A stretch of 64,000 bases of DNA from Siphonobacter aquaeclarae (GCF_900103285.1 NZ_FNGS01000001.1:799515-863514), one strand, 5' to 3'; shown: positions 19,701-28,498, counted from the stretch's first letter. Notes: a model not told the origin generated them from the sequence alone. Numbers and translations: made by a program.

Positions 19701-22700
19701 CCACACATTGCTGCGGGCTGTTGAAGTTCACCGGATACACGTCTCCGGCCTCCGCCAGCGCTTTTTTGAGTTCCTCTACCGGTGCGTTGACGGCAATCAT
19801 CGCGCCGGTATCGCCCGAGCCTTCGACCGACCGGAGGATACTCTCCGCCCGCCGCGCGCTCAGCGACACCAGATCCGCATCGTCAAAAGCACCTGCGAAT
19901 GCAAGCGCCGGAAGTTCGCCATAGCTATGCCCCGCCACCATATCCGGCTCAATACCAAGGCTTTGCAGGAAACGGGCAATGGCCAGGTCAACGATACCCA
20001 GCAGCGGCTGCGCCATGCGGGTATCGCGGATGGCCTCTTTCTGCGCTCTGGCTGCGGCTTCGTCAAACACCGCGTCCGGGAAAAGGATCGGAAGGTATTC
20101 CGGATGCTTATTCAGCAATTCCCGCATTTCCGGGAAAAGCACAAACAACTGACGGGCCATATTGACCCGCTGGCTGCCCTGACCGGGGAAGAGGAAGGCT
20201 ACTTTTCCTTCTTTCGGCGACGTACGGTACAGGCCTTTGCCCGAACCCCCTGCGAGAAAAAGGTCTATTTTTTCTTTCAGGTCTTCGGTTGAAGTCGCAA
20301 CAATACTGGTGCGAACCGGCGCGGTACTTTCCTGCGCGAGGCTATAGGCAATGTCCCGCAACGGCAGCGAGTCGTTGGTATCGAGCAGCTCACGGACCTG
20401 ACGGGCGCGGACCACAGCCTGCTCCTCCGTATCTCCGCGCAGAACGATCAATTCCGCAGGCCAGGCGTTGACGGCCGGTTGGCCGGCAGCCGGTCTGCTT
20501 CCGCTTTCGATGACGGCGTGGAAATTTGTTCCCCCGAAACCAAAGGCACTGATACCGGCAAAACGCCGTTCTTCCGGCCAGATACCGGCTTCGGCCTGGA
20601 AGGCAAAAGGACTTTGTCCGGGACGGTAGTAGGCGTTTGGCTGCCGCAAATGCAGCGTCGCCGGTTTGATACCGTGGTATACGGAAAGCGATGCTTTGAT
20701 AAGTCCCGCCAGACCGGCCGCGCATTTCGTATGCCCGATCTGCGTCTTGACGGAGCCGAGGTGCGTCTGCCCGGCTACTGCGCCTGAGCGGGTCAGGAGA
20801 TCGGTGAGAGCGCTGAGTTCGGTACGGTCGCCAACGACCGTCCCCGTTCCATGAGCCTCTACCAGACCCAGCTGAGCCGGGCTGATACCTGCCTGCGTAT
20901 ACGCACGTTCGAGCGCGCTGACCTGCCCGTTTTTGCGCGGAGCAGTCAGGCCGAGGCTTTTTCCGTCGCTCGACCCGCCTACGCCACGAATGACGGAGTA
21001 GATCCGGTCGCCGTCGCGTTCGGCGTCTTCTTTTCGTTTGAGAACGAGCATGGCGATGCCTTCGCCGAGGGCAATACCATCGGCCTCGGAGTCGAACGTC
21101 GCACACCGGCCCTTTCGGGACAGCGCATGCGTACTCGAAAACATCAGGTAGTCGTTGATACCGTTATGAAGATCAGCGCCGCCGGCCAGTACCATGTCTG
21201 ATTTTCCGAGGAATAGCTCCTGGCAGGCCAGGTCAACGGCGGCCAGCGAGGAAGCGCAGGCGGCGTCGACGGTATAGTTCCGCCCGCCCAGGTTGAGGCG
21301 GTTGGTAATCCGGCCCGCGATGACGTTGGCGAGGATACCGGGGAACGAATCTTCGGTAGTATCGGGCAGCGCGGCGTCGAGTTCGGCCGGCAGCCCGCCA
21401 TGTACCTGTTTGTAGTAGCCGCGGAAACTGTAGCTGTTGGCGAGGTCGTTTCCGCCCTCTGCACCGATGATTACGGAGACGGCTTCGGTGTCGAAGCCTT
21501 TGTCGGTGTACCCGGCGTCTTCCATCGCACGCTTCGCCACGAGCAGGCTTAGCAACTGCGTCGGTTCAATGGCCGCCAGAGACTGTGGGGGAATACCGAA
21601 TTCCAGCGGATCAAAGTCAATACGGGGAATGAATCCGCCCCATTTCGAATGCGACAGGTCGCTGCCTTCGCGGTCGGGCTGGTAGTAGAGGTCCTTGTTC
21701 CAACGCTCGTCGGGTACTTCCGTAACGGCGTCCTTTCCGAGGAGGATATTCTGCCAGTATTCGTCCAGGTTTCGGGCGCCGGGAAATATACAGGCCATCC
21801 CGATGATCGCGACATCGAGCGAGCGGTCCTTCTCCTCAGGGGCTTGCGGGACACTGGCCTGACGGATAAGGGGATAGTTTCCTTCGGATACTTCCCGGTG
21901 CAGGTCTTCCATGGATACTACGCTGCTGCGCAGCGCCGCTACCTGACCGATCATGTACATACCGCGTTGCTGCTGGTCGCTTTCGCCGATCGACAGCAGA
22001 CTATCACCCTGACGCTCAATACCTTTCGCTGCGATACGCAGACGGCCTACGTTCAAGCTTTCCAGTTTTTCCCAGATTTCCTTCCGGTCGAGGCCTTCGC
22101 GGAGCATCCGGTTTTTCTCTTCGTTGAAGAACGAAGCGAACGGTGAATCGAGGCAGCGCGTTTCGTGGCCGGGCGCGGTTTCGAGGAGGACGGTATCGGC
22201 TGCTGCCATCGCCTTCTCCTGAAAACCGGGTAAAATCGCACCCGTTTCGACCGCCTCTTTCGTATACAAATAGGCGGTACCCATTAATACGCCCACCTTC
22301 ACGCCGCGGGCGGCGAGGGGCGCGGCCATGACAGCCACCAGCGCCGCGGACACCGAATCGTGAATACCTCCCGCAAAAAATACGCTGATATCGCCCGGCT
22401 GATCTTCTTCCAGCAGGCGTTCAATCTGTTTTTCCCACAGCACAAAGCTCGACAGCGGACCTACGTGCCCGCCGCATTCCCGTCCTTCAAAAACAAACCG
22501 CCGGGCGCCTTCCTTCAGAAAAAGATCGAGCAGGGCTGCCGACGGCACATGCAAAAACGTTTTGATACCTGCTTTTTCGAGCGGTTTTGCCTGGGAAGGG
22601 CGACCACCCGCGATGAGTACCACCGGCGGCTTCGCCTCCAATACGTAGTCGAGCTGTTCGGCGCGAAGTTCGGGCGGCGCAAAGCCGAGAATACCCACGC

Positions 22701-23733
22701 CCCAGGTCCTGGCGCCGGCCTGGCGGCCCGTTTCGAGCACCAGTTCACGGGCTTTCTCTCCTTTCAAAAGCGACAGGGCAACGAACGGCAGCGCGCCGGC
22801 TTCGGCAACGGCCGCCGCAAATGCGGGGACGTCGCTGACGCGCGTCATGGGTCCCTGCGCGATGGGATAGGTAATGCCCAACTCCTCGGCCAGGGGATTT
22901 CCGGGGCGCACCACATCAAGGTGCTGCGCCTGCCGGATATGGCCGGTCATGGCTTCGCGGAGCGCGAACGCAAACCGGCCGAGTTTTTTATACCGGGTGA
23001 CATAATCCGCCGCCAGCGCAATATCCTGGCCCAGCGGCAGCAGGTGCTGTGCGGGATCGATACCGGCGAGGACAGCATCCAGAGTATCAGGCGTTTGCGG
23101 CCATTCCGGCGAGTTTGGACGTACCAATACCCGGAAACTGTCAAACACACGGGTTTCGGTGCCGCTAAGCTTAGAGAGTACTTCTTTCAGTTCGCGGGGA
23201 GCACTACATTCGGGAAAGAGAGCGAGCTGGTTGTCGAGTACCACGCCTGCCCCGCCGAGGGCCATGACAGCCGGCGCGGTATGGAGGCCGACGCCGCCCA
23301 TGACCCATACCGGGATGTCGCGTACTTCGCGTATGACCCGCTGAAAAAGAATAAAGGAAGATTCGCTTCCGATGGCGCCGCCGGCTTCATTGCCTTTGAT
23401 AATGAGGCCATCGGCTCCCTCGTCACGGGCGCGGAGCGCGGAGGCGAGGTCGGTGACGATGCTGATCCAGCGTCGTCCCGAATAGGCGAACGGAATACCA
23501 TAAGGAAGGAGCACGGTGCCCGCCGCGTCCGGCAGCACCATGCCCCGAAGACGGTCCGAGGTGATGTGTACACCAAACGAAGCCGTCTGCTGCGCGGCCC
23601 GAAGGAGGGCTTCTTCGGCATCCGCGCGGTTTCGTCCTGTACTCAGGACGGGAAAAATACCGGATTGTGAAAGGGCTTGTAAAAGTGCTACATCTGGTTG
23701 TTCAAAGGGAGTTACACCTATAATTTCTTTCAT
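16786..23733 (-). CDS. PfaA/PfaD-like giant synthase: NMO-NMO-KS-AT-ACP-ACP-KR
   Basis: A 2315-residue protein counted from the ATG at 23733. That start is preferred because the fold begins at once (MKEIIGVTPFEQPD); the frame extends to 23832 but only with a TTG. Two flavin barrel-like segments of the nitronate monooxygenase/PfaD type come first (about 1-255 with NEAGGAIG, 280-570 with GRECGGHVG). Next are a ketosynthase (about 640-1080; Cys826, His961, His1001), an acyltransferase (about 1175-1470; GHSYGE, Ser1270), two PUFA-type ACPs (Ser1677 and Ser1783, both in ADLSIDSIKR) and a ketoreductase (about 2045-2270; GGAQGI, Tyr2234 in TDYAAAN). PfaD-type flavoproteins act as enoyl reductases, so this one polypeptide could elongate, reduce the ketone and reduce the enoyl; dehydration comes from the partner. 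It is the first gene of the nine-gene operon. Confidence 0.95.
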   Translation of the reverse strand: MKEIIGVTPFEQPDVALLQALSQSGIFPVLSTGRNRADAEEALLRAAQQTASFGVHITSDRLRGMVLPDAAGTVLLPYGIPFAYSGRRWISIVTDLASALRARDEGADGLIIKGNEAGGAIGSESSFILFQRVIREVRDIPVWVMGGVGLHTAPAVMALGGAGVVLDNQLALFPECSAPRELKEVLSKLSGTETRVFDSFRVLVRPNSPEWPQTPDTLDAVLAGIDPAQHLLPLGQDIALAADYVTRYKKLGRFAFALREAMTGHIRQAQHLDVVRPGNPLAEELGITYPIAQGPMTRVSDVPAFAAAVAEAGALPFVALSLLKGEKARELVLETGRQAGARTWGVGILGFAPPELRAEQLDYVLEAKPPVVLIAGGRPSQAKPLEKAGIKTFLHVPSAALLDLFLKEGARRFVFEGRECGGHVGPLSSFVLWEKQIERLLEEDQPGDISVFFAGGIHDSVSAALVAVMAAPLAARGVKVGVLMGTAYLYTKEAVETGAILPGFQEKAMAAADTVLLETAPGHETRCLDSPFASFFNEEKNRMLREGLDRKEIWEKLESLNVGRLRIAAKGIERQGDSLLSIGESDQQQRGMYMIGQVAALRSSVVSMEDLHREVSEGNYPLIRQASVPQAPEEKDRSLDVAIIGMACIFPGARNLDEYWQNILLGKDAVTEVPDERWNKDLYYQPDREGSDLSHSKWGGFIPRIDFDPLEFGIPPQSLAAIEPTQLLSLLVAKRAMEDAGYTDKGFDTEAVSVIIGAEGGNDLANSYSFRGYYKQVHGGLPAELDAALPDTTEDSFPGILANVIAGRITNRLNLGGRNYTVDAACASSLAAVDLACQELFLGKSDMVLAGGADLHNGINDYLMFSSTHALSRKGRCATFDSEADGIALGEGIAMLVLKRKEDAERDGDRIYSVIRGVGGSSDGKSLGLTAPRKNGQVSALERAYTQAGISPAQLGLVEAHGTGTVVGDRTELSALTDLLTRSGAVAGQTHLGSVKTQIGHTKCAAGLAGLIKASLSVYHGIKPATLHLRQPNAYYRPGQSPFAFQAEAGIWPEERRFAGISAFGFGGTNFHAVIESGSRPAAGQPAVNAWPAELIVLRGDTEEQAVVRARQVRELLDTNDSLPLRDIAYSLAQESTAPVRTSIVATSTEDLKEKIDLFLAGGSGKGLYRTSPKEGKVAFLFPGQGSQRVNMARQLFVLFPEMRELLNKHPEYLPILFPDAVFDEAAARAQKEAIRDTRMAQPLLGIVDLAIARFLQSLGIEPDMVAGHSYGELPALAFAGAFDDADLVSLSARRAESILRSVEGSGDTGAMIAVNAPVEELKKALAEAGDVYPVNFNSPQQCVVAGTTPAIERASEILREAKISFRRLEVACAFHSPVVGRSREIFLEVLSEISFRETQVPVWSNTTAAPYPSDADGVRQRLADHLVEPVYFTRELEEMYAGGARIFVEVGPGKVLSGLAKATLGKDETLLHTEESGQLVHLLQTLAAYLATGRSLHLSKLFEGRQARQLFIDQPSTYRKSPATWYVNGHYARPATGNLPANGALPIIQPIALPKAVAPAVAPVPAGGAEQLMYQYLESMNQLVQAQRDVMMTFLGQFQGMAPVVMPVTGTTVVPASQAPAKTARVQTTAAAATPERPKEKDLRALLLSIVSDKTGYPAEMLGMDMDLEADLSIDSIKRIEIIGTLRTELGGLSRGDEDAAMEQLSRIKTLNGLVRWLEENAAATAPDPVATVVSETPASSQKRTAAELQRLIRGVVSEKTGYPEEMLGMDLDLEADLSIDSIKRMEVLGALKGQLGLNGTQGDDHMEKLAALKTLQGLVDWLLESDATGTDSVAIPAAMPETAVPEALSRHRFERRPAAGVPGGSLAGQRFAITADNAGYAEAIRQSLEQQGASADILTEEANLQEYQGLILLNLFAAGKKAAIIDYFSLIKRLDFNAVRWVYLFSDTTSHLQEYTDPLDLRHYQGYSGFFKSLDKEYEQTKFRIVSVDAGRTPESVAGIAVQELRQRDEPSEIIYEGNERFINIPVPSRLAAGRTSIELEKDSVVLVLGGAQGITAELMIHFAREYPCTYILVGRSENPAGGTNGASLLKTKEEIRQYLVKRGDLRTPAAIEQETSRIHKANQILQTLHALEATGSKVVYESLDLRDEAALGRLIAGIYEQYGRIDGVVHGAGLLEDKLFQSKTTESFKRVFDTKVNPLRILAEQLRPDTRFVVLFSSIASVYGNRGQTDYAAANSVMDLYARALRRKINGKVTAINWGPWKGAGMVSPSLEKEYERRGIALIPLQDGKETFLNEMKYGNESQVLIMAGDNW

Positions 23734-24877
23734 GTTGGGCTTCAAGTAGGTTTCGCTCAGGACGTGGATCCTGGACGCGTTTGATAGGAGGGCACTGTCA
23801 CGCATCGTAATCACAATCCCTGGGATGGACAACCCGAATTCCGGGGTAACGGAATTCCGGTTCCGCGGGCGGTATCAGCTTTATGCTACCCTGGTTAAGG
23901 GGTTTTCACGGACCGTTGCATGGCACTCCTGACCTATTTATTCACAGGTGCTGAAAAGGATGACCGAGCCCGGCCTCGACGGAAACGCTCCCGCTATACG
24001 CAGGAATCAACACAGTATTCCGCGGCTTCCGGTCAACCGGAATTTCTCCCGGAGACAGAACCCTTTTCATGCCAGATTCAGAGGAATTGGCTCCGGCGAT
24101 ACGGGCCGGAGTATGCAAAAAGTCAGGAGGTCATTACGCAGGGATACTGCGTCACCGTCGACGGGAGGTTATTTCACAGCATATCCATATGCATTTTCCG
24201 GCGACAGAAAATAGCTGGCAATCAGGAAATAACCGAAACTTCAGGGGCAGGAACATGTCTCTCCCGGCGGCGCGTCAGGCACTCACCACAGGCTTTCGGC
24301 GCTTTTCCGGTAACGTCAGAATATTTCTCCGGGGATCACAGGTCACCACACCTGCGTCGATCCGAAAGACAGATTCGTTCGTCGAGAAACACGTGGTCCT
24401 GTCAACTCCATCCGGAGCGATCACCGAAGCTTCCCGGCTGGGGTTCGATTAAGAGAACAGGTACAGTTGGCGGATCTCCGGCATATGCGGAGACTGTTGG
24501 GGAGTAAAGGATGGTGACCATTCCAACAACGCCGGCGGACGCGGTAGGTTTCGTAGTCATTATGGGGTTAGTGTAACAATACAAAAGCAATTAATGAAAA
24601 TCAAGATTGGTATCAAAGGACGACGGGGGATTTTTTTGCCGTCCGACGCCGGTATCTTCCCTGAACGGTGCTGTTTCCATCAACAACTGCCTGAGTGAGA
24701 AGCGCATCCGTGCGGCAGCCGGGCAGTTAACTTCCTGAGTCTGTGGAAAAAAATCCCCGGACACCAACTTCCGGTTCCATCAAAAAAGCGATACAGCCTG
24801 CCAAAAAACACATGGCGCCGGTGTATCCACGCTCCTATTTTTGTCCGAAGGCAGGAACGCCGATTTTCTCTGAACCT
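23734..24877. other. Long intergenic region between the synthase operon and the divergent isomerase gene
   Basis: No convincing gene on either strand; the open frames here have atypical composition and no motifs. It must hold the promoter of the nine-gene operon, but no TAnnTTTG element was found in the part nearest the start. Notable contents are a GAATTCCGG direct repeat (23834-23860), a possible 52-codon minus-strand frame starting with ATG at 24560, and an AT-rich stretch around 24570-24640. Confidence 0.5.
23834..23860. repeat. GAATTCCGG direct repeat upstream of the synthase operon
   Basis: CCGAATTCCGG (23834-23844) is followed by CGGAATTCCGG (23850-23860); the second copy is a perfect palindrome apart from its centre. 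The pair sits 100-130 bases upstream of the chosen start of the first synthase gene, a reasonable position for an operator. No regulator is tied to it. Confidence 0.3.
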
Positions 24878-26308
24878 ATGACTGCTTTTCCGCTTCGCAT
24901 CGGGCTTTTCGGCATTGGGCTGGAAGCTTACTGGCCGCAGTTCGACGGCCTTCGGGAACGACTGGAGTCCTATCTCGGTCAATTATCCCGGCGCATGGAG
25001 CGTCCGGGCGTGACGCTGGTTTCCCTCGGATTGATTGATTCTCCGGAAAAAGCGCTCGCTGCCGGCCATGAATTCAGGCGGCAGGACGTCGACCTGATCT
25101 TCCTTTATGTGACGACTTACGCCCTTTCGTCGACCGTTTTGCCGGTCGTGCGCCGTGCGGGCGTGCCGGTGGTCGTCCTTAACCTGGCGCCTGACGCCGC
25201 CATCCCGTATGAATGGTTCAACCAATTGGGCGACCGCACCCGGATGACCGGCGAATGGCTGGCCTGGTGCTCAGCCTGCCCGGTACCGGAGATTGCCAGT
25301 GTTTTTCACCGGTCCGGTATTCCTTTTCATCAGGTAACGGGTATGCTCGAAAACGACCCCATCGCCTGGAAAGAGATTGACGACTGGATCGAAGCCGCCC
25401 GCGCAGCCCACGGCATGGCCCACAACCGGCTCGGCCTGATGGGCAATTACTACAGCGGCATGCTCGATATCTACTCGAACCTGACGCTGCACAGCGCCGT
25501 CTTCGGAACACACATGGAAATGGTGGAGGTAGATCGGCTGTCGGCGCTACGCCGGGAGGTAACCGCCGCTCAGATCCGCGACCGGGTAGCGCTCTTTTCG
25601 GAATCGTTTGCGATTCAGGACGATTGTCTGCCGGTGGAAGTAGAGCGGGCAGCGAAAACATCTGTAGCGCTCGATCGCCTCGTGGCGGAGTTGAACCTCG
25701 GATCCCTCGCCTACTACTACAAAGGAACCGGCAGTATTGAAAACGGGGACGCGATGAGTTCGGTGATTCTCGGCAACTCGTTACTCACGGCGAGGGGTAT
25801 CCCTGTCGCCGGAGAATACGAAGTGAAAAATGTTCAGGCCATGAAAATCCTCGACCTGCTCGGCGCAGGCGGCTCTTTTACAGAGTATTACGCAATGGAT
25901 TTCCGGGACGATGTGGTACTGATGGGCCACGACGGGCCCGGCCATATTGCCATTGCGGAAGGGAAAACCAAAGTCCGTCCGTTGTATGTGTACCACGGCA
26001 AGGTGGGTAACGGGCTATCCGTCGAGATGTCGGTCAAACACGGGCCGGTGACGTTGCTTTCTGTTGTGGAAACGGTAGACGGGAAAATCGTCCTGCTCGC
26101 AGCCGAGGGTGAATCCGTTCCCGGACCTGTTCTCGAAATCGGCAATACCAACAGCCGGTACCGCTTTCCGATCGGCGCGCGGCGTTTTGTGGAAGAATGG
26201 AACCGGCACGGACCGGCGCATCACTGTGCGGTGGGTATCGGACATCGGGTGGCGACGCTGGAAAAACTCGCGCATCTTCTTCGCATGACACTTATCCGCG
26301 TATGCTGA
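24878..26308 (+). CDS. L-fucose/L-arabinose isomerase-family protein
   Basis: A cytoplasmic ketol-isomerase of 476 residues from the ATG at 24878 (MTAFPLRIGLFGIGLEAYWP), the usual start of this family; upstream in-frame codons look non-coding. The first domain holds the Rossmann-like segments VDLIFLYVTTYALS and RLGLMGNYYSGMLDIYSN. The middle contains GSLAYYYKGTGSIENGDAMS, with acidic residues that would bind the divalent metal. The C-terminal barrel includes LMGHDGPGHIAIAEGK and NTNSRYRF. Members interconvert aldoses and ketoses such as arabinose/ribulose or fucose/fuculose; the exact sugar cannot be assigned. No sugar kinase or aldolase follows. It is transcribed away from the synthase operon and need not be related to it. 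Confidence 0.82.
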   Translation: MTAFPLRIGLFGIGLEAYWPQFDGLRERLESYLGQLSRRMERPGVTLVSLGLIDSPEKALAAGHEFRRQDVDLIFLYVTTYALSSTVLPVVRRAGVPVVVLNLAPDAAIPYEWFNQLGDRTRMTGEWLAWCSACPVPEIASVFHRSGIPFHQVTGMLENDPIAWKEIDDWIEAARAAHGMAHNRLGLMGNYYSGMLDIYSNLTLHSAVFGTHMEMVEVDRLSALRREVTAAQIRDRVALFSESFAIQDDCLPVEVERAAKTSVALDRLVAELNLGSLAYYYKGTGSIENGDAMSSVILGNSLLTARGIPVAGEYEVKNVQAMKILDLLGAGGSFTEYYAMDFRDDVVLMGHDGPGHIAIAEGKTKVRPLYVYHGKVGNGLSVEMSVKHGPVTLLSVVETVDGKIVLLAAEGESVPGPVLEIGNTNSRYRFPIGARRFVEEWNRHGPAHHCAVGIGHRVATLEKLAHLLRMTLIRVC

Positions 26309-26309
26309 T

Positions 26310-26338
26310 AAAAAAGGCCGGTCTCATACGACCGGCCT
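26310..26338 (-). terminator. Intrinsic terminator of the lipoprotein gene
   Basis: On the minus strand, AGGCCGGTC (26338-26330) pairs perfectly with GACCGGCCT (26323-26315) around a 6-base loop and runs into six Ts. The stem includes the stop codon of the 26337-26756 gene. It may also stop convergent transcription of the isomerase gene, though no T tract follows on the plus strand. Confidence 0.85.
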
Positions 26339-26756
26339 AGTAGTTGGTTTCTTTTCGGAAGCGCTCTTCGACAACGCCTTCGTAACCGAATATGCCCCAG
26401 GTGAGGTAACCCCCATCCTCAAACTTGTAATCCAGTTTATAAGAAGGATAGTCGGGATTCGCCGGTACCTTCTGGGTAATTTCCAGCGTGCTGTCGGACA
26501 GCACCCGGTAAGTACCTTTCAGTTCGGGTACGGAACCGTCGGTCGGGCTGCGGTAATACTCACCATTGGCCTTGAACTCGATTTCAATGGATGCGGTCGG
26601 CTTTTTCCAGTGCAGCGGGCCGCCCCAGTATTCGTTGCCGTAAATATCGGAGAGTTTCCATTTGCCGACCAGGCTAGTCGGTTTGGGTATGATTTCCTTG
26701 TTCTTCGAACAGGCGAAGCCAATGGCAATCAGGCAGAGGAGGTACCACTTTTTCAT
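26337..26756 (-). CDS. Small lipocalin-like lipoprotein
   Basis: A 139-residue lipoprotein with the signal MKKWYLLCLIAIGFAC (anchored Cys16). The mature part is beta-rich: LVGKWKLSDIYG, SIEIEFKANGEYYRS, LKGTYRVLSDSTLEI and KFEDGGYLTWGIFGYEGVVEE. This is the strand order of the lipocalin-like lipoproteins common in Bacteroidota, which start with a GKWKL strand and close with an ERF segment. A hydrophobic ligand or envelope housekeeping role is usual for the group, but no ligand can be named. It is a single-gene unit with its own terminator and is convergent with the isomerase gene. Confidence 0.8.
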   Translation of the reverse strand: MKKWYLLCLIAIGFACSKNKEIIPKPTSLVGKWKLSDIYGNEYWGGPLHWKKPTASIEIEFKANGEYYRSPTDGSVPELKGTYRVLSDSTLEITQKVPANPDYPSYKLDYKFEDGGYLTWGIFGYEGVVEERFRKETNY

Positions 26757-27706
26757 AGGTAGAGAGCGAATTCAACTGCTTGACACATAGACTGTCTGAA
26801 AGGTTGGAAGGTGGTATTTTTCGGCGGGGTGGTCGCGCAGCAAAATGGTACCAGATGAATACGGAAGGTCCTTTTTTGCCGGGGAAGCGTTGCGAATACC
26901 AATTCCCCTTCCCGAAGTTACCAGGTTGATAAAGAAAAACCAACTCAATGATCGGGCCTTCGTTCAGCTGGCCTTTAGCAAACGATGCGCCTGCATGAAA
27001 CTGTCACCCAGGCTCTTTCCCGGGTTCTTTTCAACGAAGAATAGCCAGGTCGCCAGCTACGGCTGTTCCTGAAAAAGGAACGAACCAAACAAAGGGGGTT
27101 GAATCTGGCAAGGCGGGTTTGACCGCTTTTGTGTTCCCCGATGCCCCTTCTTGCCTCTTCACGATTCGCCGGGACCCAAAACAGTCTTGCCGGCCGACCG
27201 GTGTAAGCACTTAGGCCTTTGTTCCTTTATGTTGAAAGGCGACCCGCTCTTTCCTGTCTGCTGCATCCAGGCGCCTCTTCCGGTTTGAACAGAATTCTTC
27301 CGCGCCGGTGACGCACGTGTATGCGCTGGTGTCGCATCTCTTCCTGCCTCCGGTTATTTCAAATTTCTTCCAGATTCATTTTCACTTTTGCTCACCGGCT
27401 GACTGGAAGTACTGCCGGCACAAAAATACCCTCAGCATAACCGACGGTCCCCACTGTTGTATGGACAAATAATTAAATCGGGTTGAAGCTATGCTGTTAC
27501 GGGTCATTCTTCTGTTTCTCAGTACAATCGTCGCTTTTAGGGCCAGCGCGGGGTGTTATTTGCCGTACAAAATACTCATTGCAGCAGCAGGCCTGGGCGT
27601 GGTTGGAAAAGGACCCAATCAGCTCAACTCATTGGTCGTACTGCATTTATGTCAGAAAAAACACTGTTGCTCATCTTTACGCGTAAATGATACACTAATG
27701 ATCTTA
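26757..27706. other. Non-coding stretch of about 950 bases
   Basis: No gene supported on either strand. A frame starting at 27491 begins with a hydrophobic stretch but runs through the strong hairpin at 27707-27748, so it is not accepted. A short hairpin (GTTCCT-gaaaa-AGGAAC) lies near 27065. Nothing else was recognised. Confidence 0.5.
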
Positions 27707-27748
27707 ACGAACGAAAAAAGGTGCCTGATGACACCTTTTTTCGTTCGT
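27707..27748. terminator. 17-bp perfect stem-loop with A/T-rich arms (bidirectional terminator-like)
   Basis: ACGAACGAAAAAAGGTG (27707-27723) is perfectly complementary to 27732-27748 with an 8-base loop. The A6/T6 runs lie inside the arms, so it could terminate in both directions. No gene ends at it on the plus strand. On the minus strand the nearest upstream gene is the GNAT gene, whose stop lies about 300 bases away. Confidence 0.6.
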
Positions 27749-28045
27749 GGGAGGCTAACAAAATTAGATTAATTGCCTCAATCTAAGTATCAAAGAGCTT
27801 TTATATATCTCAAGTTCCCGGGGTATGTTAAAGGTAATAACGGCCCTGGCCTTCCGGGGATGCCTTCCTCGCCCGTGTCGCTGAAAACCCTGCTCCGGCA
27901 ACCGGGCAGCGAATACAGCGTTGAAACCAGTCTGGGCCGACTGGCCTTTTGGTCGAGATCCTTGCTATTCTTTGCTACTAGCACAGTTCCGATACTCCGG
28001 CCGCGAAAAATGAAGACTTTTCTAATGACGTTATTTTCGCTTTTT

Positions 28046-28498
28046 CTATTCGACCTCAGCTCTTCTCTTCTGCCAATCATCGAAGCTCATTTCAAATTTT
28101 ATCTCCCCTGCGCCATGCCGGCCAATTTCTCTCCATCCAGCCCTTCTATAGAACTCCTCGGCCCGAGTATGCGGAGCCGTTCCTAGCCAAACGGGTGTCG
28201 ACGTCAGTTCAAAATACCAGTCCAGCATTACATCATGCAGCCTCCTGCCGATTCCACGCCTCTCATAATCGGGATGGACAAACAAAGCCCAAATATTGTG
28301 CCCCTTTACATCAACGATGCAAAATCCAACGATCCGGGGGCCTGTTTCACATACCCAACCTCTCCCCCTCTCCGTTAAATACTCCCCGCAATCCGCGTCC
28401 GTAACAAGTCCGGGATCGGACAACCTATTTTCTTGTACAGCATTACGCACGACCTGAATCTGAGCAATGTCTTCAACTATACTTTCGCGAATGACCAT
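28046..28498 (-). CDS. GNAT-family N-acetyltransferase
   Basis: A 150-residue acetyl-CoA-dependent acetyltransferase. The ATG at 28498 (MVIRESIVEDIAQIQVVRNA) gives the standard family start; an in-frame ATG 15 bases upstream is also possible. The acetyl-CoA-binding motif A is complete: IWALFVHPDYERRGIGRRLHD, with the R-R-G-I-G-R pyrophosphate loop. The later segment GTAPHTRAEEFYRRAGW is motif B. Acceptors of such enzymes range from antibiotics to protein N-termini; none can be chosen here. It lies alone, flanked by non-coding DNA. Confidence 0.9.
   Translation of the reverse strand: MVIRESIVEDIAQIQVVRNAVQENRLSDPGLVTDADCGEYLTERGRGWVCETGPRIVGFCIVDVKGHNIWALFVHPDYERRGIGRRLHDVMLDWYFELTSTPVWLGTAPHTRAEEFYRRAGWREIGRHGAGEIKFEMSFDDWQKRRAEVE

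Noticed and set aside
22360-23670. Plus-strand 436-codon open frame
   Set aside because: Antisense to the NMO domains of the giant synthase; no signal, motif or plausible start context.
23734-23832. N-terminal extension of the giant synthase
   Set aside because: It would need a TTG start; the family fold begins exactly at the ATG at 23733. An ATG at 23805 remains possible.
24405-24560. 52-codon minus-strand frame (possible leader peptide or small peptide precursor)
   Set aside because: No maturation enzyme nearby, no known leader motif, no conservation evidence; noted only as part of the long leader.
27491-27772. 93-codon plus-strand frame with a hydrophobic N-terminus
   Set aside because: It reads straight through a perfect 17-bp terminator-like hairpin, has an unusual Cys/Lys-rich end and no family resemblance.
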